Shown in pieces: positions 23,094 to 34,978 of a DNA stretch of 64,000 nt. Each line of letters begins with the position of its first letter. The stretch's first letter is position 1. Source of the stretch: Otatea glauca (Eukaryota; Streptophyta; Magnoliopsida; Poales; Poaceae). The stretch covers positions 32,736,104-32,800,103 of the forward strand of contig CM070725.1 of NCBI GenBank assembly GCA_036346275.1. The letters are read 5' to 3'. The notes below the pieces were generated by a model, which saw nothing but the letters and a program-made list of their open reading frames with translations, was not told where the DNA came from and did no database searches. The position numbers and the translations under genes were made by a program.

Positions 23094-24528
23094 CAAGGTT
23101 TCAAATTTCGGTTTCGGAATAAATTTCGCCCCGGGCTGGATAACGAAAATTTCAGAATTATTTCGGACAAAATTTGAATTTGAAAATTCAAATCTGGTCC
23201 AATTTGCCCGAAATTTCGGGTTTTTTGCACTGGCTGAAAAGTGGTCTAAACATTATCAAAAAATTTGAAATTTTTTTTGGAGGTTCCTGACAAAATTATG
23301 ATGTTCTCACAAAAATTTCAACTGATGATCACATCTGAGGAATTTTTAAAAATTCGGAGAGTGATACTGTCCTGATAAAACACTGACCGACAAGTTTGAT
23401 CAGAATGGAAAATGGTACAAATCAAGTTATAAACTGTTGAAATATTTTGTGAATGGTTATGATACATAAATAATGTTCTAATAAAAATTTCAGCTGATTA
23501 TCGCATGTGAGAAATTTTTAGAAATTCGTAGAGTGGCGCTGTCCTGATAGAACACTGACCGACAAGTTTGATCCGAATGGAAATGATACAAATGAAGTTA
23601 GAAACTATTGAAATTTTTTGTTCATGGTTATGATGTATCTATAATGCTCTCATAAAATTTTCAGATGATGATCAAACCGTATGAAGTTTTAAAAATTCGA
23701 ACAGTACTACTACCATGTTAAAAGGCTTACCGACAAACTTGAACAAAATGAAAAATTATGTAAACAATAATTTTTTTTGAAAATTTTAAAGAATGGTGAT
23801 AAGGAAGTTCTTAATATCCCATAAAAATTGTGATTCATGATCACACTCCAGTGAATTTATAAAATTCTTACAAGGCACAGTAACATTTATGTTCTTTTCT
23901 TTTTGATTTTTGAAATATAATATAACAAACGAAGTTCAATGCTTACATAGATTTGATTGACCAAACAAATAAAGTTTAAATTTTTTGAAAAATTTATATA
24001 ATGTTACTAAGTAAATTTTTAATCTCTCAAAAAAAATTAGATCATAATCACACTCAACAAAATTTATAAAATTCTAACAATATAACTATTCCAATTATGT
24101 TCATTCTGTTTTTGATTTTTTAAAGATAACAAATGAAGTTAAATTATTTTTAAATTTTTTATGTATGATCCTAATCTACTAAGAATAGTACCATAAAATT
24201 TTTAGATTATTATCATGCTTGTAAAATGTTATACAAATCTGATAGTGTTTCTGCCAAAATTTTAAAATGTTTAAAAAATTAGGTTTTTCAACAAATTTTC
24301 ATAGGAGATGACTTTCCTAAGGGTTATTGGACCAAATCCGGTAAAATCCGGCCCTAAAAATTTCAAAACCGGCCAAAAAACATGAAATTTCGGCGAAATT
24401 TTGCCCAAAAAACGAAATTTCGGATTTTACTGTAGCAATTTCAATTTTTTTCAAAAAAAATTTTCCGACGGTACTTGAGATTTCGGGGTGGTCCGAAATC
24501 CGAAATTTCGCCGAAATTTTGAACCTTG
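23094..24528. mobile_element. hAT-like transposon inserted in the antisense PMD gene
   Basis: GAGCACGC occurs exactly at 23086-23093 and 24529-24536, an 8-bp target duplication. The ends are CAAGGTTTCAAATTTCGG and, reverse-complemented, CAAGGTTCAAAATTTCGG. Subterminal parts are rich in CGAAATTTCGG palindromes. The interior is AT-rich and holds about five degenerate tandem units of 165-200 bp. The PMD reading frame resumes immediately after the right-hand duplication, which confirms the boundaries. No transposase is encoded. Confidence 0.85.
23290..24090. repeat. Degenerate tandem array, about 165-200-bp units
   Basis: A block of the form TTCTCAYAAAAATTTCARMTGATGATCAC recurs near 23299, 23474, 23643, 23806 and 24008. 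The first three units also share ACCGACAAGTTTGATC or ACCGACAAACTTGA. Similarity falls off towards the right. The array forms most of the interior of the hAT-like element. Confidence 0.7.
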
Positions 24529-25969
24529 GAGCACGCTGCCTTTCTTAACCTTTGGTTGGATCACTTCTTATTCTGTGGTGCATCTCTCGGACCGACTCAA
24601 GTTTATCAAGTTATAGCAGAACAGCTTGTTGAAGGCCGTCGGCTGGCTCTAGGGAAAACTTTACTGGGTGCTGTATATCAAATGTTATATGTAATAAGAA
24701 GTTGGATTTTCACCGGTTTTGAACGTTTTACCGTCGGCAATGTAGGAGGGCCAATGTGGTTTGTGCAGATTTGGCTGTACTATTTGTTCAGTCGCTCTTT
24801 TAACCTGAATCTAGCCGATGGGACTCCATTCCCAAGAGATGATACTCCAGAGGGCGCACCTTTCTAGTTCAGAGAATGCCGATCTTTTGGTGAAAGATTA
24901 ATGATGTGCTCCAGCAATGAGACAAAAATTACCCCTATCGGCTGTAAAAAATACTTGGCATTTTTCCTGCAACTTGATACTAAAGACTTCAAGCAACAAG
25001 ACTTCTTTAGTTATAGTTCTACAACCGATTTCCCTTGGCCTTCTTTCTTGCATTTGAAAGCCGATAGTTCTTTAATGCCTAAAGGGACCTTGGATTTATA
25101 TAAACTCTTCGTCTCTCCGTGCGTTCTGCCTGTCGGCCTTCGTACCAGGAATCGAACATTCCAACCATCGTACGAATTTTATCATCCGTCAATTTATGTG
25201 AGACAGCTGGGTTTTGGCCAAGTGATTCCAAGTCTACCACTTCTTGATCGACTACAGCCTAGAGCTAGAGTCTAGAATGCTGCTGCGGTCGAACTGGTTT
25301 TAGAAATAGCCGATGAGCTTCAACTTCGCAGCCTCCCTCACTTCTTTCTGAATGCCCGTCGGGCGGGTGGCTTCACATCATGGTGGTCGGCTATTGCAGA
25401 GTCATTATATATGGAAAAAAAACTCCATCAATTATAATCAAGGAATTCTTCCCAGACATACCAGAGCCGACGCTAGTGTCTAACATCGACTCTAGCAATG
25501 AAGCTAGTTCATCAGGTTACAATAACACGAGCTTAGTAAATGTAACGGGCGAGGTATCGGCTTCAATCAACTTTATTCCTTGTTCATCTTCTTTTACCTA
25601 AGATAGTCCATTGACCGATCTTTGTTTACTCGCAGACCAAGGCTGCTGGCAAGAAGCCCATTCCTAGCCAATCAGGCAGCGGCCACCAACAAGGCAAGAG
25701 GCCCCATCAATCGACTGGCCTTACGGGGTATACTTCAGGTACCCTAGGCATCCAGAGTCGTCGCTATCGGACATGGAGAAAAAACAACAACCCAGTAAGT
25801 ATACCATGATCGACTGACATCTCTTTGTATCCCTTCTGGTAACTAACTCACAGCCAATTGTAACTTCAGAAAAAAAGAAGGCCAAGTACACCAAAGCTCG
25901 TGCTAAAAGGGGTTCGAAGCCTCAGGAGTAGAGTGGCAAGAGCTCGCCACATGCGTCGGCTACTGCAGG

Positions 25970-26001
25970 GGTAAGTCGTCCATTTAAGTGATTTTATGAC
26001 G
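25970..26001 (+). repeat. Left copy of the 32-bp direct repeat around the gypsy fragment
   Basis: It begins GGTAAGTCGTCCATTTAAGT and continues to ...TATGACG, identical to 29544-29575. Beyond 32 bp the two copies keep a weak resemblance (TCTTAAGACATCA versus TCTTAGACACCATCA). GTAAGT at its start looks like a 5' splice site of the PMD gene. Confidence 0.9.
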
Positions 26002-26043
26002 TATTCTCTTAAGACATCAGCTCACCCTTTGTCTTCTTATACA

Positions 26044-29000
26044 GATATACTTCACATCTATTTCGATGAGATGATGACGCCATATTTTTAGTGCATGCAC
26101 TACGGCAAATAATTCTAAATCATGAGTCGGATAGTTCTCCTCATGTGGTCTCAATTGCCTCGATGCATAGGCAATTACCTTCCTATTTTGCATCAACACG
26201 CATCCCAATCCTCGACGCGATGCATCACAATAAATGTCAAAGTCTTGGTGAACGCCCGTAAAACTAATACAAAGCCGATGTTAACCTCCTTTTCAATTCC
26301 CGAAACTCTTCTCACACTCAGTGTCCATAAAATTTCTTTTCTTTTTCAACAATTGCGTGAGAGGTCTCGCAATCAGAGAATCCTTCAATGAATCGACGGT
26401 AATACCCGCCATTCCAAGGAAACTACGGATTTGGGTTACCGCCTTCTACTGCTCCCAATGTAAAACCGTTTCCACTTTCTTTGGATCTACAAAGAACTCC
26501 TTCATTGCCATTATGTGTCCAAGAAATTCCACCTTATCTTTCCGTAAATCACATTTGCTAAATTTCGCAAACAATCGTTGTTCCTCAACTTTTCAAGGAC
26601 TAGCCTCAAGTGCTCCTTTAAGATCCATGATACCCTGTACATGGTATCGACGGAAGGCCGAGGTGAATTCCTCCCATGTGATACTCTGGTCCTCATGAGT
26701 CGCGCAGGTTTTCCCACCATTCTCGCAGCCCTTCGAGTTGATGAGAGGCATAGAGTACCCTCTCATGTCCTACACATTGGGTAATGTGCGCCTTTTCGAT
26801 TGTCCTTAGCCAATCGTCCGCCTCAAAGGGATTGGCGTTGTTCGAGAAGGTAGGTGGACGGGTTCTCATAAACTCCGGACAACCGTGAGTAGGGGTGTGG
26901 TCCATGGTTGCCCTGTGTTGAACATTCGCAGCAGCTTGATTGATATCCGCCGCATGGTTTGAACCATCGTGGTCATGAGTTGAGTCCGGTGGCCAAAAGG
27001 CTCCTGTGTTCTCGTGCATATCGACTGCTGTGGTTGAGGAATCGCTCTTCATTCCGTTGTCCGTCTGTTAGCTCCACTTCCACTGCTCCAACATTTCCAC
27101 GAGTCCTCACCATCTGCTGCAAGCTTCCATGGTTAAGAAAAGAAGAAAGCATAGACGAGTAAAAGAACTTATGGGGAAACAGTGTAACTTAAATTATTTA
27201 GCCACTTTATTGATATAATATAAAGCAAGATGGTTGCTCACAAGTGCCTAAGGGCAATGCAACACATACGTGACACTCACAACCAAAAGTAAGTAAGCAA
27301 ACATAGGAATCCATGACAACTCACACCTAAGGGTGACTCGAAGCAAAGACGCGACTCGATATTCGAGTCTCGACACTACACTCTACTACACTCGATCACT
27401 CATCGAGCCAACCCGCCGCGCTTCCCGAGCGCATAATCGCGGTGTGCGCATTGAGGCGAATCGTCCCGTGACTCATCGCGCGGGTGCAAAAGACCCCATC
27501 GACTGGCCGTCCCGGCCGCCGCTTCTCGTGATCGGGCGCCCTCGCTCCGGCTCCTCCGGATCCGGATCATGTAACTCAGGATCGGTTCGGCTCGGGTCCA
27601 TATAGAGCCATCTCCAACTCCCGGATCTTCTCGTATGGCATGAGCTAAGTTCTCCTGTTGGGTTCTGCCTCTATAACCTCGCGCGGGTCCTCTCGCAGCT
27701 CCCGGACTGTCTCGCCCAAGGCGCCCTCCCGGGCGATGACGATCTCGCCAGTGGGTGATCGAGCGCCCTCCTCCACGAGCTCCATCCTGCTTGTATCGAC
27801 CGTCGCGACGCGGATGGTGGCGAAGACGGTGCCTCTAACTCGCGAGGCGCGCACTAATTTGCCGCGCTCGACGCGACGCCTCCCGAATCCCGCCCAAAGA
27901 AGACCTCTCGGCAGTGATGTAGATAGGACGACTCGCCTCGCCCTCTCCCGAGCATACACCGTGATCTTGACGTCCTGTGCGATGTCAAGTCCCCGCCTGC
28001 ACTCACCAAGTCCTCTGATGCTGGTCGGTCAAAACCTCCAAGCAATCGCATCATACGCCATAACTCCGCGGCGATCCTCCGGCGCCTCCATAGGTATGGA
28101 TCATCCTCATCCGCCAAAACAAACCTTGTTTAAATTAAATAGAGAATAATAAAATTCAAAGATAGGTATGAATAAGGAGAAGAGATAAGTCGAGATTTCT
28201 TTGACATTCTTGCTCAAGTTGATTAGGTCTTTAGAAAATAGTTTTCACCTCCTAGGCACAACCAAACTAAGGTCAAGGCCTACAACACCGCCTCGATACA
28301 CTCTGCCGGACCCGAACCGCAATCCGACCCTCTGTATTCTCGTGCTACCCAGATCACGCTTAGCACACACACATACAGGTTGCACATCATCGTATATTCA
28401 CAAGGATATAAGAATAAATAGTGCAAACATGTATATAAAACGAGTTGTACAACCTTATGGTCTCCTTACAGATAAGTCACCACGCAGGCTTACATTATTC
28501 AAAACAAAGAAATAGCAATGAACATAAAAAGTCGTAAGCATCCATCTTGCCACAGCAACCGATCGGGCTTGCCTCTAGTTGCTCGTGTCCTCGACGCATC
28601 TCCTCCCATACCGTGTAGTCTCTCCACCGATGTTGGGGTTGATAAGAAGGTGGGGTGAGTACACAAGGCACTCAACAAGTAATGCATGAATGCAAGACTA
28701 TTACTATATGCAAAGCTTATTCCAATGGATTGGCTTAATTGATCCTTTTGCATCAAGATTTTTAAACTAGTATCTTGTTTAGATTAAAGCAAGTGAAATG
28801 ATATAAGTAATACTAATTTCAAATGGTTTTTCTTCAAGATTCTCAGACACACTTTATTAGTTCATTTCCAACACCGCACACAGCCACCCTTCCATGTTTT
28901 GTTTATGAAAACTACCCTTGATCAGTAATCCCGAGCAATGCTCAATACCGTGAGCACGGCTATTCAATAGTTTTGACACTGCAGAGGTTGTACACTTTAC

Positions 29001-29543
29001 CCACAAGATACAACCGCCACCACACTGTGATTGTCCGCAACAAAGCTTTTCAGAACTTCTACCTTAACTAAAGAACCTCTCCGTATTGCCTTCACTATCA
29101 CTTCCCTCACAGAGCCAAGTATAGGACCGCCAATCACCGTTGGATGGGCACCAAGCCGTAGCACGTACGCCCCATACGATACACCCCTGTATCGTCACCC
29201 CGAGGTATCGTGAGGAAAGATATCGTAACCCTAGTCAACTAGGTCTGTCCCATGTCGATATGTGGTTGTACGGTGACTCAGATCAAAGGCTTGCAAGGTG
29301 AAGTCCTTAATCACCAAGGCAAGACTTTCAACACTCAACAAGGGCACATGCCCAATGTGGCACATGACTCACATCACTCAACAACCCAATGCCACACAGC
29401 CCACCTGCACACACCTCTTGCCACTTGCCCCACCTAAATCATTTTCCACCCAGCTTGATTATTGTGCAACACATGCCAAGAATAACTCAATATCTGCAGA
29501 CGGAACCACACAAGTTGTCAGACTCAATCTCAACATGTGGCAT
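26044..29543 (-). mobile_element. Truncated gypsy retrotransposon fragment (partial LTR, gag, RT, RNase H)
   Basis: Read on the minus strand from the right it contains the 3' two-thirds of an LTR of the same superfamily as 7835-10946 (about 28270-29543; shared blocks near 28650, 28990 and 29430) and then a GC-rich 5' untranslated region. A gag piece follows at 26693-27052 (RTRPPTFSNNANPFEADDWL and a SHQLEGLREWW segment), joined directly to a reverse transcriptase piece (about 26210-26700). The fragment ends in RNase H (IAYASRQLRPHEENYPTHDL, 26044-26208). The gag-to-RT junction implies a large internal deletion. Neither edge is an LTR terminus, so it did not arrive by normal integration. Confidence 0.75.
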
Positions 29544-29575
29544 GGTAAGTCGTCCATTTAAGTGATTTTATGACG
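29544..29575 (+). repeat. Right copy of the 32-bp direct repeat
   Basis: Identical to 25970-26001. The PMD-gene sequence resumes after it, so the repeat marks the right edge of the inserted gypsy fragment. Confidence 0.9.
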
Positions 29576-30649
29576 CACCATCTTAGACACCATCAAATGA
29601 CCTGATTGCGAAATCTTGGCCGACCTTCTTGGCGCTTCTTTGGATGCTCTGGCTCCTTCTCAACCGATGCCACCAGCCCCGACAGTTGTGGCGTTCCTAG
29701 AATCTTCTGACCCAACGAATTTATTGGGCTTCTTGTTGGCCGATCTTGATGATCCAGAGATCATGGCCACTGATGATTATGATGCGGAAATCAGAAAAAT
29801 CCTTGAAGTCTCTAAAGAAGCATCGGCTGTGGTGACATCGGCTCAAGGGATGCAAGAAATCCTTGATAAACTTTTCGATTTGGTGATGAGGTCGCAATCG
29901 GAGAATTTCAAAAATAATCAACCGATTCGCGATGCCATGGCAACGGTTGAAGCCGATCTGCCCCCAGAGGCAATGAAAGCGCTTCTGAATGTCTTCCACC
30001 TGGACGAGAAGAAATCACAAGTAGAGGCAACTCAGGTAAGAATAGCCTAGTGCGAAGCTCAAGAAGCCGATCAGAAACTTTTGGATGAGCTGGTCGCTGA
30101 TGCTAAGGCAAAAAGCATAAATTTGATGCGAACACTGAGCTTCTTAAGACTTCCAAGGAGTCCATCTCAAAGCTTGAGATGACTAAGAAGTTTCTTCTGG
30201 AAGAGTTGGCTAAGACCGAAAAGCAGCTCCTAGAAAGCCAACAAACCATGGAGAAAACATCATCGGCAATCAAATATCAGAAACTGGGTATTGCCATGGC
30301 TGTGGTTGGCATGAAGAAACAAATGGCTAAGGTGACCCCTGTTCCTGGAAATCCTAAATAAGATGAACGCATAATCGATGAAGTGCAAAGCGTGATTGCC
30401 AAAGCTGCAGGCGCTCTACCGGCCTTGGGCGCAAGACTTCCACACTCCGGCCTTCAATGTTAATTTTCTTCATGATGAAAACTTTGTTGGATGCTCGTCT
30501 TTTGGAACACTACTTCTGTAATGCTTTAACTTTTATAATCGGCTGTTTAACTGATTTTACACTTATCTTGTCATGTAATTTCTTTTTAGCCAATTAACCA
30601 CAGCGAGTTAACTTGGCTTTTCAAAACGATACTTTTTCCTTAGCCGACT

Positions 30650-31700
30650 AAGCTCCAGCCCAGATGCTAGGATAGTACCTCTTCAAGTATTTCCCATTGA
30701 TCGCTTTAGGCAAAGCAATTCCTTCTAACGTTTCGAGTATGTATGAATTTCCATCGACTAGCCGATTAATCTTATACAGCCCTTCCCACGTAGGTGACCA
30801 TTTCCTAAATCGGTTATCTTTAGAACCAACAGGTAGTATGGTCTTCCAAACTAAATCAGCTTCACCAAAAGATTTAGGCTGACCTTTTTATTATAGGCTC
30901 TCACAACTCTTATCTTATTCTTCTTAAGCTGATCCAGTGTAGATAAGTGTAATTCTGCTAATTCGTCTAAGTTATCGATCATTAGATTGTTATAATTTTG
31001 AGCTGACAAACCATTTTGTCTGGCTACTCATATAGAATCAATGTTTCTTCTTAAGCTGATCTAGTGTAGATAAGCGTAATTCTGCTAATTCGTCCAAGTT
31101 ATCGATCATTAGATTGTTATAATTTTGAGCTGACAAACCATTTTGTCTGGCTACTCATATAGAAGCAATGTTAATCTCCACGGGTAAAACAACTTTTTGG
31201 CCATACACTAACTGATAAGGCGAAAGCTTTGTCGCTCCGTGATAGGCTAACCGATATGCCCAAAGTGATTCCGATAACGTTGAGTGTCAATTCCTTGGTT
31301 TTTCATCGATTTTCCTTTTAATTAGTTTAATCAACGTTTTATTAGATGACTCGGCTTGTCCATTAGCTTGAGCATAATATGGGGATGAATTTAACAACTT
31401 GATCCCTAGGCTCTTTGCGTAATTCTGAAACTCATTGGATATAAACACGGTACCTTGGTCGGTCGTGATCGTATGTGGTATTCCAAACCGATGGACAACA
31501 TGTTCATTAACAAACTCAATAGCTTCAATACTCATAAATTTTTTGAGGGGTACAACCTCAACCCACTTAGAGAAATAATCGGTCGCGGCCAAAATGAACT
31601 TATGGCCTTTGCTTGAAGTAGGAAATATTTTGTCGATTACATCTATTCTCCATCCTCTGAACGGCCATGGCTTAATAATCGGATGCAAAGCCGATGCCGC
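30650..31700 (-). pseudogene. Tat element integrase with C-terminal domain
   Basis: The frame at 31287-31688 carries the catalytic core: D16 in the RIDVID segment, D77 in TTDQGT and E113 in NGQAESSNK, with a D-35-E spacing, so the DDE triad is complete. Upstream remnants of the HHCC zinc region lie at about 31700-31980. Downstream, a frame over 30650-30890 reads DLVWKTILPV-, KWSPTWEG- and NGKYLKRYYPS-like blocks, the usual C-terminal domain of Tat integrases. A 127-bp tandem duplication (30921-31171), not a multiple of three, breaks the frame between core and C-terminus. Confidence 0.85.
30921..31171. repeat. 127-bp tandem duplication inside integrase
   Basis: TTCTTAAGCTGATC starts at 30921 and at 31048. 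The two units agree almost base for base through ...CATATAGAA. The differences are CCAGTG/CTAGTG, AAGTGT/AAGCGT, CGTCTAAG/CGTCCAAG and AATCA/AGCA. Confidence 0.9.
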
Positions 31701-31978
31701 TGCTAGCTTTATGTTGCCAAATTTTTGACAAGTCTAGCACTTTTTGTAATATTGGAAGCAATCTTCCAACATTGTCGTCTAAAAATACCCTGTTCGTCTA
31801 ATCATCCACTTCATCTTATGAGCCGATTGATGGGATCCGCAGATACATCATGCACTTCACCCATTGCCACCCGTGCTTCTTCGACTCATAGGCACCTTAG
31901 CAACAAACATTCTAAATTTCGATAGTACAAAATCTCATCCAAGACTACGTACTTCAATGCCTGCTGCCTGACCTTACG

Positions 31979-32954
31979 TTATGTTGGCTTAGATGGATCA
32001 ATTAGATAATCTTTTATCCGCATTCTCCAGTCGATGGCATCGGCACACATGACATCTTTGCCTACTAGCTTAGTCATCTGATATCGACCAAAGTCTTTGT
32101 ACCCTGATGCCTGCTGAGCCAGTGCATTGGCTCTATCGTTCAATTCTCGAGGAATACGACCGATAGAAAACAAAGTAAACGAGCCGATTGTTTCGAAGCA
32201 CCGTTCTAAATATTTGAGTAGCACTTCAACACGGCATTGGTACTCGCCCTTCACTTGCTGCACGATCAACATAGAGTCGCCATATGCCTCAATAGTATCT
32301 ACTCCGATATTTTTCAATAGTTGTAATCCTTTGAGCAATGCTTCGTATTCTGCCTGGTTGTTTGAACATCGTCTATTCAACCGAAATGCGAACTCAAAAT
32401 TGTGACCCTTTGGCGAGATGAGTACGATACCAATACCATCACCCTCTCAACATACCGACCCATCAAAAAACAGTCGCCAAGGGGCAACAAAAATTAAGTC
32501 GGCAGTGGTATCATGTCCTATGATAAAATCGGCTATAACTTGTCCTTTAACTGCCTTAGCCGATTCATATGATAGGTCGAACTCTATCAAGGCATAAGCC
32601 CATTTACCAAGTCGACCTCGCAAAATCAGAGCTGATAACATATACTTTATAACATCGGTTTTGCAAACCACCTTACAAGCCGATGCTAAAATATAATGCC
32701 TTAGCTTTGTACAGGAAAAATATAGAGATAGGCATAACTTTTCGACAAAAGGATATCTGATCTCAGCATCTAGTAGGCGTCGACTTGAATAAAAAATTAC
32801 TCTTTCCTTACTATCGACTTACTGTGCTAAAATGGCTCCGATAGTTTCTTCTTCAGCTGATATATATAGCTTGAAAGGAACCTCTTTCCGTGGAGCGGCT
32901 AGAACTGGAGGATTGGCCAGGTATTCCTTGATATCATCAAAAGCCTTTTGCTGG
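31979..32954 (-). pseudogene. Tat element RNase H plus archaeal-type second RNase H (aRNH)
   Basis: 32447-32954 on the minus strand holds the end of the standard RNase H connection region (a VVCKTDVIKYML-like block and a LIEFDLSYESAKAVKGQVIADF segment). The next domain (about 32480 to 31979) is an archaeal-type RNase H. Its likely catalytic residues are D in LFFDGSVC, E in NQAEYEALL, D in AYGDSMLIV and D in ELNDRANALA. A TGA splits the domain after DGSVC. This second RNase H is a marker of the Tat lineage. Confidence 0.8.
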
Positions 32955-34109
32955 TCAGCTCCCCAAACAAACTCTTTTATCCTTCAACTTCAGCAGAGGG
33001 GTGAACGTACGAATCCGACCAGAAAAATTTGAAATAAATTGTCGGAGATAGTTAATCTTACCAATCAGCTTTTGCAACTCATTTTTACATGTCGTTGGCT
33101 TTGTTTTGGCTATAGCTTTGACCCTTTCTTGATTAACTTCGATTCCCCTTTGATGGACCATAAAGCCCAAAAATTGCCCAGCCGACACGCCAAACGCACA
33201 CTTGAAAGGATTCATTTTCAAACTATGTACTCTTATATTCTGGAAGACCTTTTCTAAATTGGCTAAGTGTTGTAGGTCATCTTTAGATTTCACTACAACA
33301 TCATCAATGTATATTTCAACAATATGGTCGATTAAGTCATGAAAAATCAAATTCATGGCTCGTTGGTAAGTTGTCCCAGCGTTTTTCAAGCCAAACGTCA
33401 TAACCGTCAACTCAAATAGCCCTATTGCACCAGGACACCTGTAGGCAGTCTTAGGTATATCGGCTTCTGCCATGAATATCTGATTGTACCCGGCATTACC
33501 ATCTAAAAAACTAATGATTTTATTTCCTGATGCAGTGTCGATAAGCATATCGGCTATCGGCATCAGATACTCATCCTTTGGTGTGGCTTTATTCAAGTCT
33601 CTAAAGTCGACACACACCCTAAGCTTCCCGTTTTTCTTCATGACTGGAAAGATATTGGAAACCCACTCTGCGTACCAACAAGGCCTAATACATTTTGATT
33701 CCAATAATCGTTCTATCTCCTCTTTTATGATATTGTATAGGGCTATATTAAAGCGTCTAGGATACTGCTTAAATGGCCGATATCCTGGTTTGATAGGCAA
33801 CCGATGTTCGACAAGTTGTCGGCTTAAACCAGGCATCTCGTGATACTCCCAAGCAAAATAATCTTTATAATCTTTGAGAATTTTGACCAACTTCTCTTTA
33901 TATTTTACATCTAATTTCGCACTAATAAAAGTTGTTCTTTTCCTATCACCACCACCTATATCGACTTCTTCATGTAGATCGGTGGATGTGAACTCTTGGC
34001 CTAACTTCTCGATTTCTTGGAAATCTTCGATGGCCTCATAGCTATCCGTCATTTGCCAATAGTTTTGCATTTTGTCTTGTAGGGCCTTCACTGTTTTCCT
34101 TGACCCCAT
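32955..34109 (-). pseudogene. Tat element reverse transcriptase
   Basis: The 384-codon open frame includes the RT palm and thumb. PVMKKNGKLRVCVDFRDLNK is followed by motif A in FLDGNAGYNQ (D203), then MTFGLKNAGTTYQRAMN and the YIDD box at residues 267-270. GFMVHQRGIEVNQERVKAI follows, with the start of the connection to RNase H. All RT catalytic aspartates are present. The frame runs directly downstream of the protease and overlaps it by about 20 bases at 34088-34109. It stops short of RNase H because of a frameshift near 32960. Confidence 0.9.
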
Positions 34110-34822
34110 CGGCGTGAAACCTCATTTGCTCGATCGAACGTGCCTGGCTTGACACTGATCGGCATAAGTCCTATCTTACCAACATAAATGAAGTCACAAT
34201 CATCCAGCGTTTTCCCCGATATACATTCAGCTTTCTCATGTTGCCAATTTGCATCCGAACTAGCCATAGCAAAATGAGTCGATGTATCAGCTGAGATGAC
34301 TTCAACTTCGCCTCCATTCCATTGGACAAGCGACTGATGCATGGTCGACAGAATGCAACAATTGGCATGAATCCAATCCCGGGCGAGCAGCACGCTGTAA
34401 TTGCCTTTGACATCAATGACGAAGAATGCGGTCGGCAAAGTCTTACTACCGACATTTAACTCCGTGACCATAACGCCTTTGGCTTCTGTGGGATCACCTG
34501 TGAAGTCATTCAGAATCATATTAGTCTTGATCAAATCTTCATTGGACTTACCCAACTTCTTGTAGGTGGTGTACGACATCAAATTAACGGTAGCTCCTCC
34601 GTCCACCAACATCCTAGATATCGGCTTGCCGTTTATATACCCTTTTAAATACAATATCTTTAAATGCCGATGATCATCTCGTGGTTTTTCAAAGATCGCA
34701 TCTTGGGCACCCAAACATGATTGAGAAAAGGTTTCATTGGCCGATTCGGTTTTAATTATGAACTTGGCCGGCAATGTGAATACCATGTTGATATCCATCG
34801 GAGGCGTATCATCCCTAATCAT
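34088..34822 (-). pseudogene. Tat element aspartic protease region
   Basis: The active-site segment RMLVDGGATVNLM places the catalytic aspartate at residue 74. The loop is D-G-G-A rather than the usual D-T/S-G-A, a variant common in Tat elements. The flanks are KGYINGKPIS upstream and a hydrophobic ILNDF..VLLARDWIHA block downstream, both typical of the gypsy retropepsin fold. The 244-codon frame is open but is separated from gag by stops. Confidence 0.8.
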
Positions 34823-34978
34823 GGGAGAATCTAGGTCATCGGCTGAATCAAAATCTTCTTCAACTTGCTCTTTCTACCTCCACTCTTTTTTGGCAGTTTT
34901 GATCGACCGAAGTTCATTGAAGGTTCGATCCCTCTATTTCTCTTCATCAGCCTCTCTCATTTCTTGAGTCCTTAGTCT

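Larger units (their letters stand above)
22552..30470 (+). pseudogene. Antisense plant-mobile-domain (PMD) gene of the Tat element, interrupted
   Basis: Starting at ATG 22552 (MDQSQVLIPIPHS), the frame reads a PMD-like protein: an RVWPTALKGWRNWF block, after the insertion a GGPMWFVQIWLYYLF block (24766-24795 region), and YHPSIYVRQLGFGQVIP (25190-25230). Such domains occur in plant transposon-derived genes, and an oppositely oriented extra gene is known in Tat elements such as Grande. TAG stops at 24865-24867 and 25273-25275 lie within otherwise continuous frames. Candidate introns lie at 25553-25635, 25795-25869 (GTAAGT..TTCAG) and from 25971. A hAT-like insertion (23094-24528) splits the first exon and a gypsy fragment (26044-29543) sits in an intron. 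The last part (29616-30360) encodes an acidic, coiled-coil-like region with several stops. The function of the protein in the retroelement is unknown. Confidence 0.7.

Noticed and set aside
25970..29575. 32-bp direct repeat as a normal target-site duplication
   Set aside because: LTR elements duplicate about 5 bp and this fragment lacks LTR termini, so the repeat is reported as an anomaly rather than a standard duplication.
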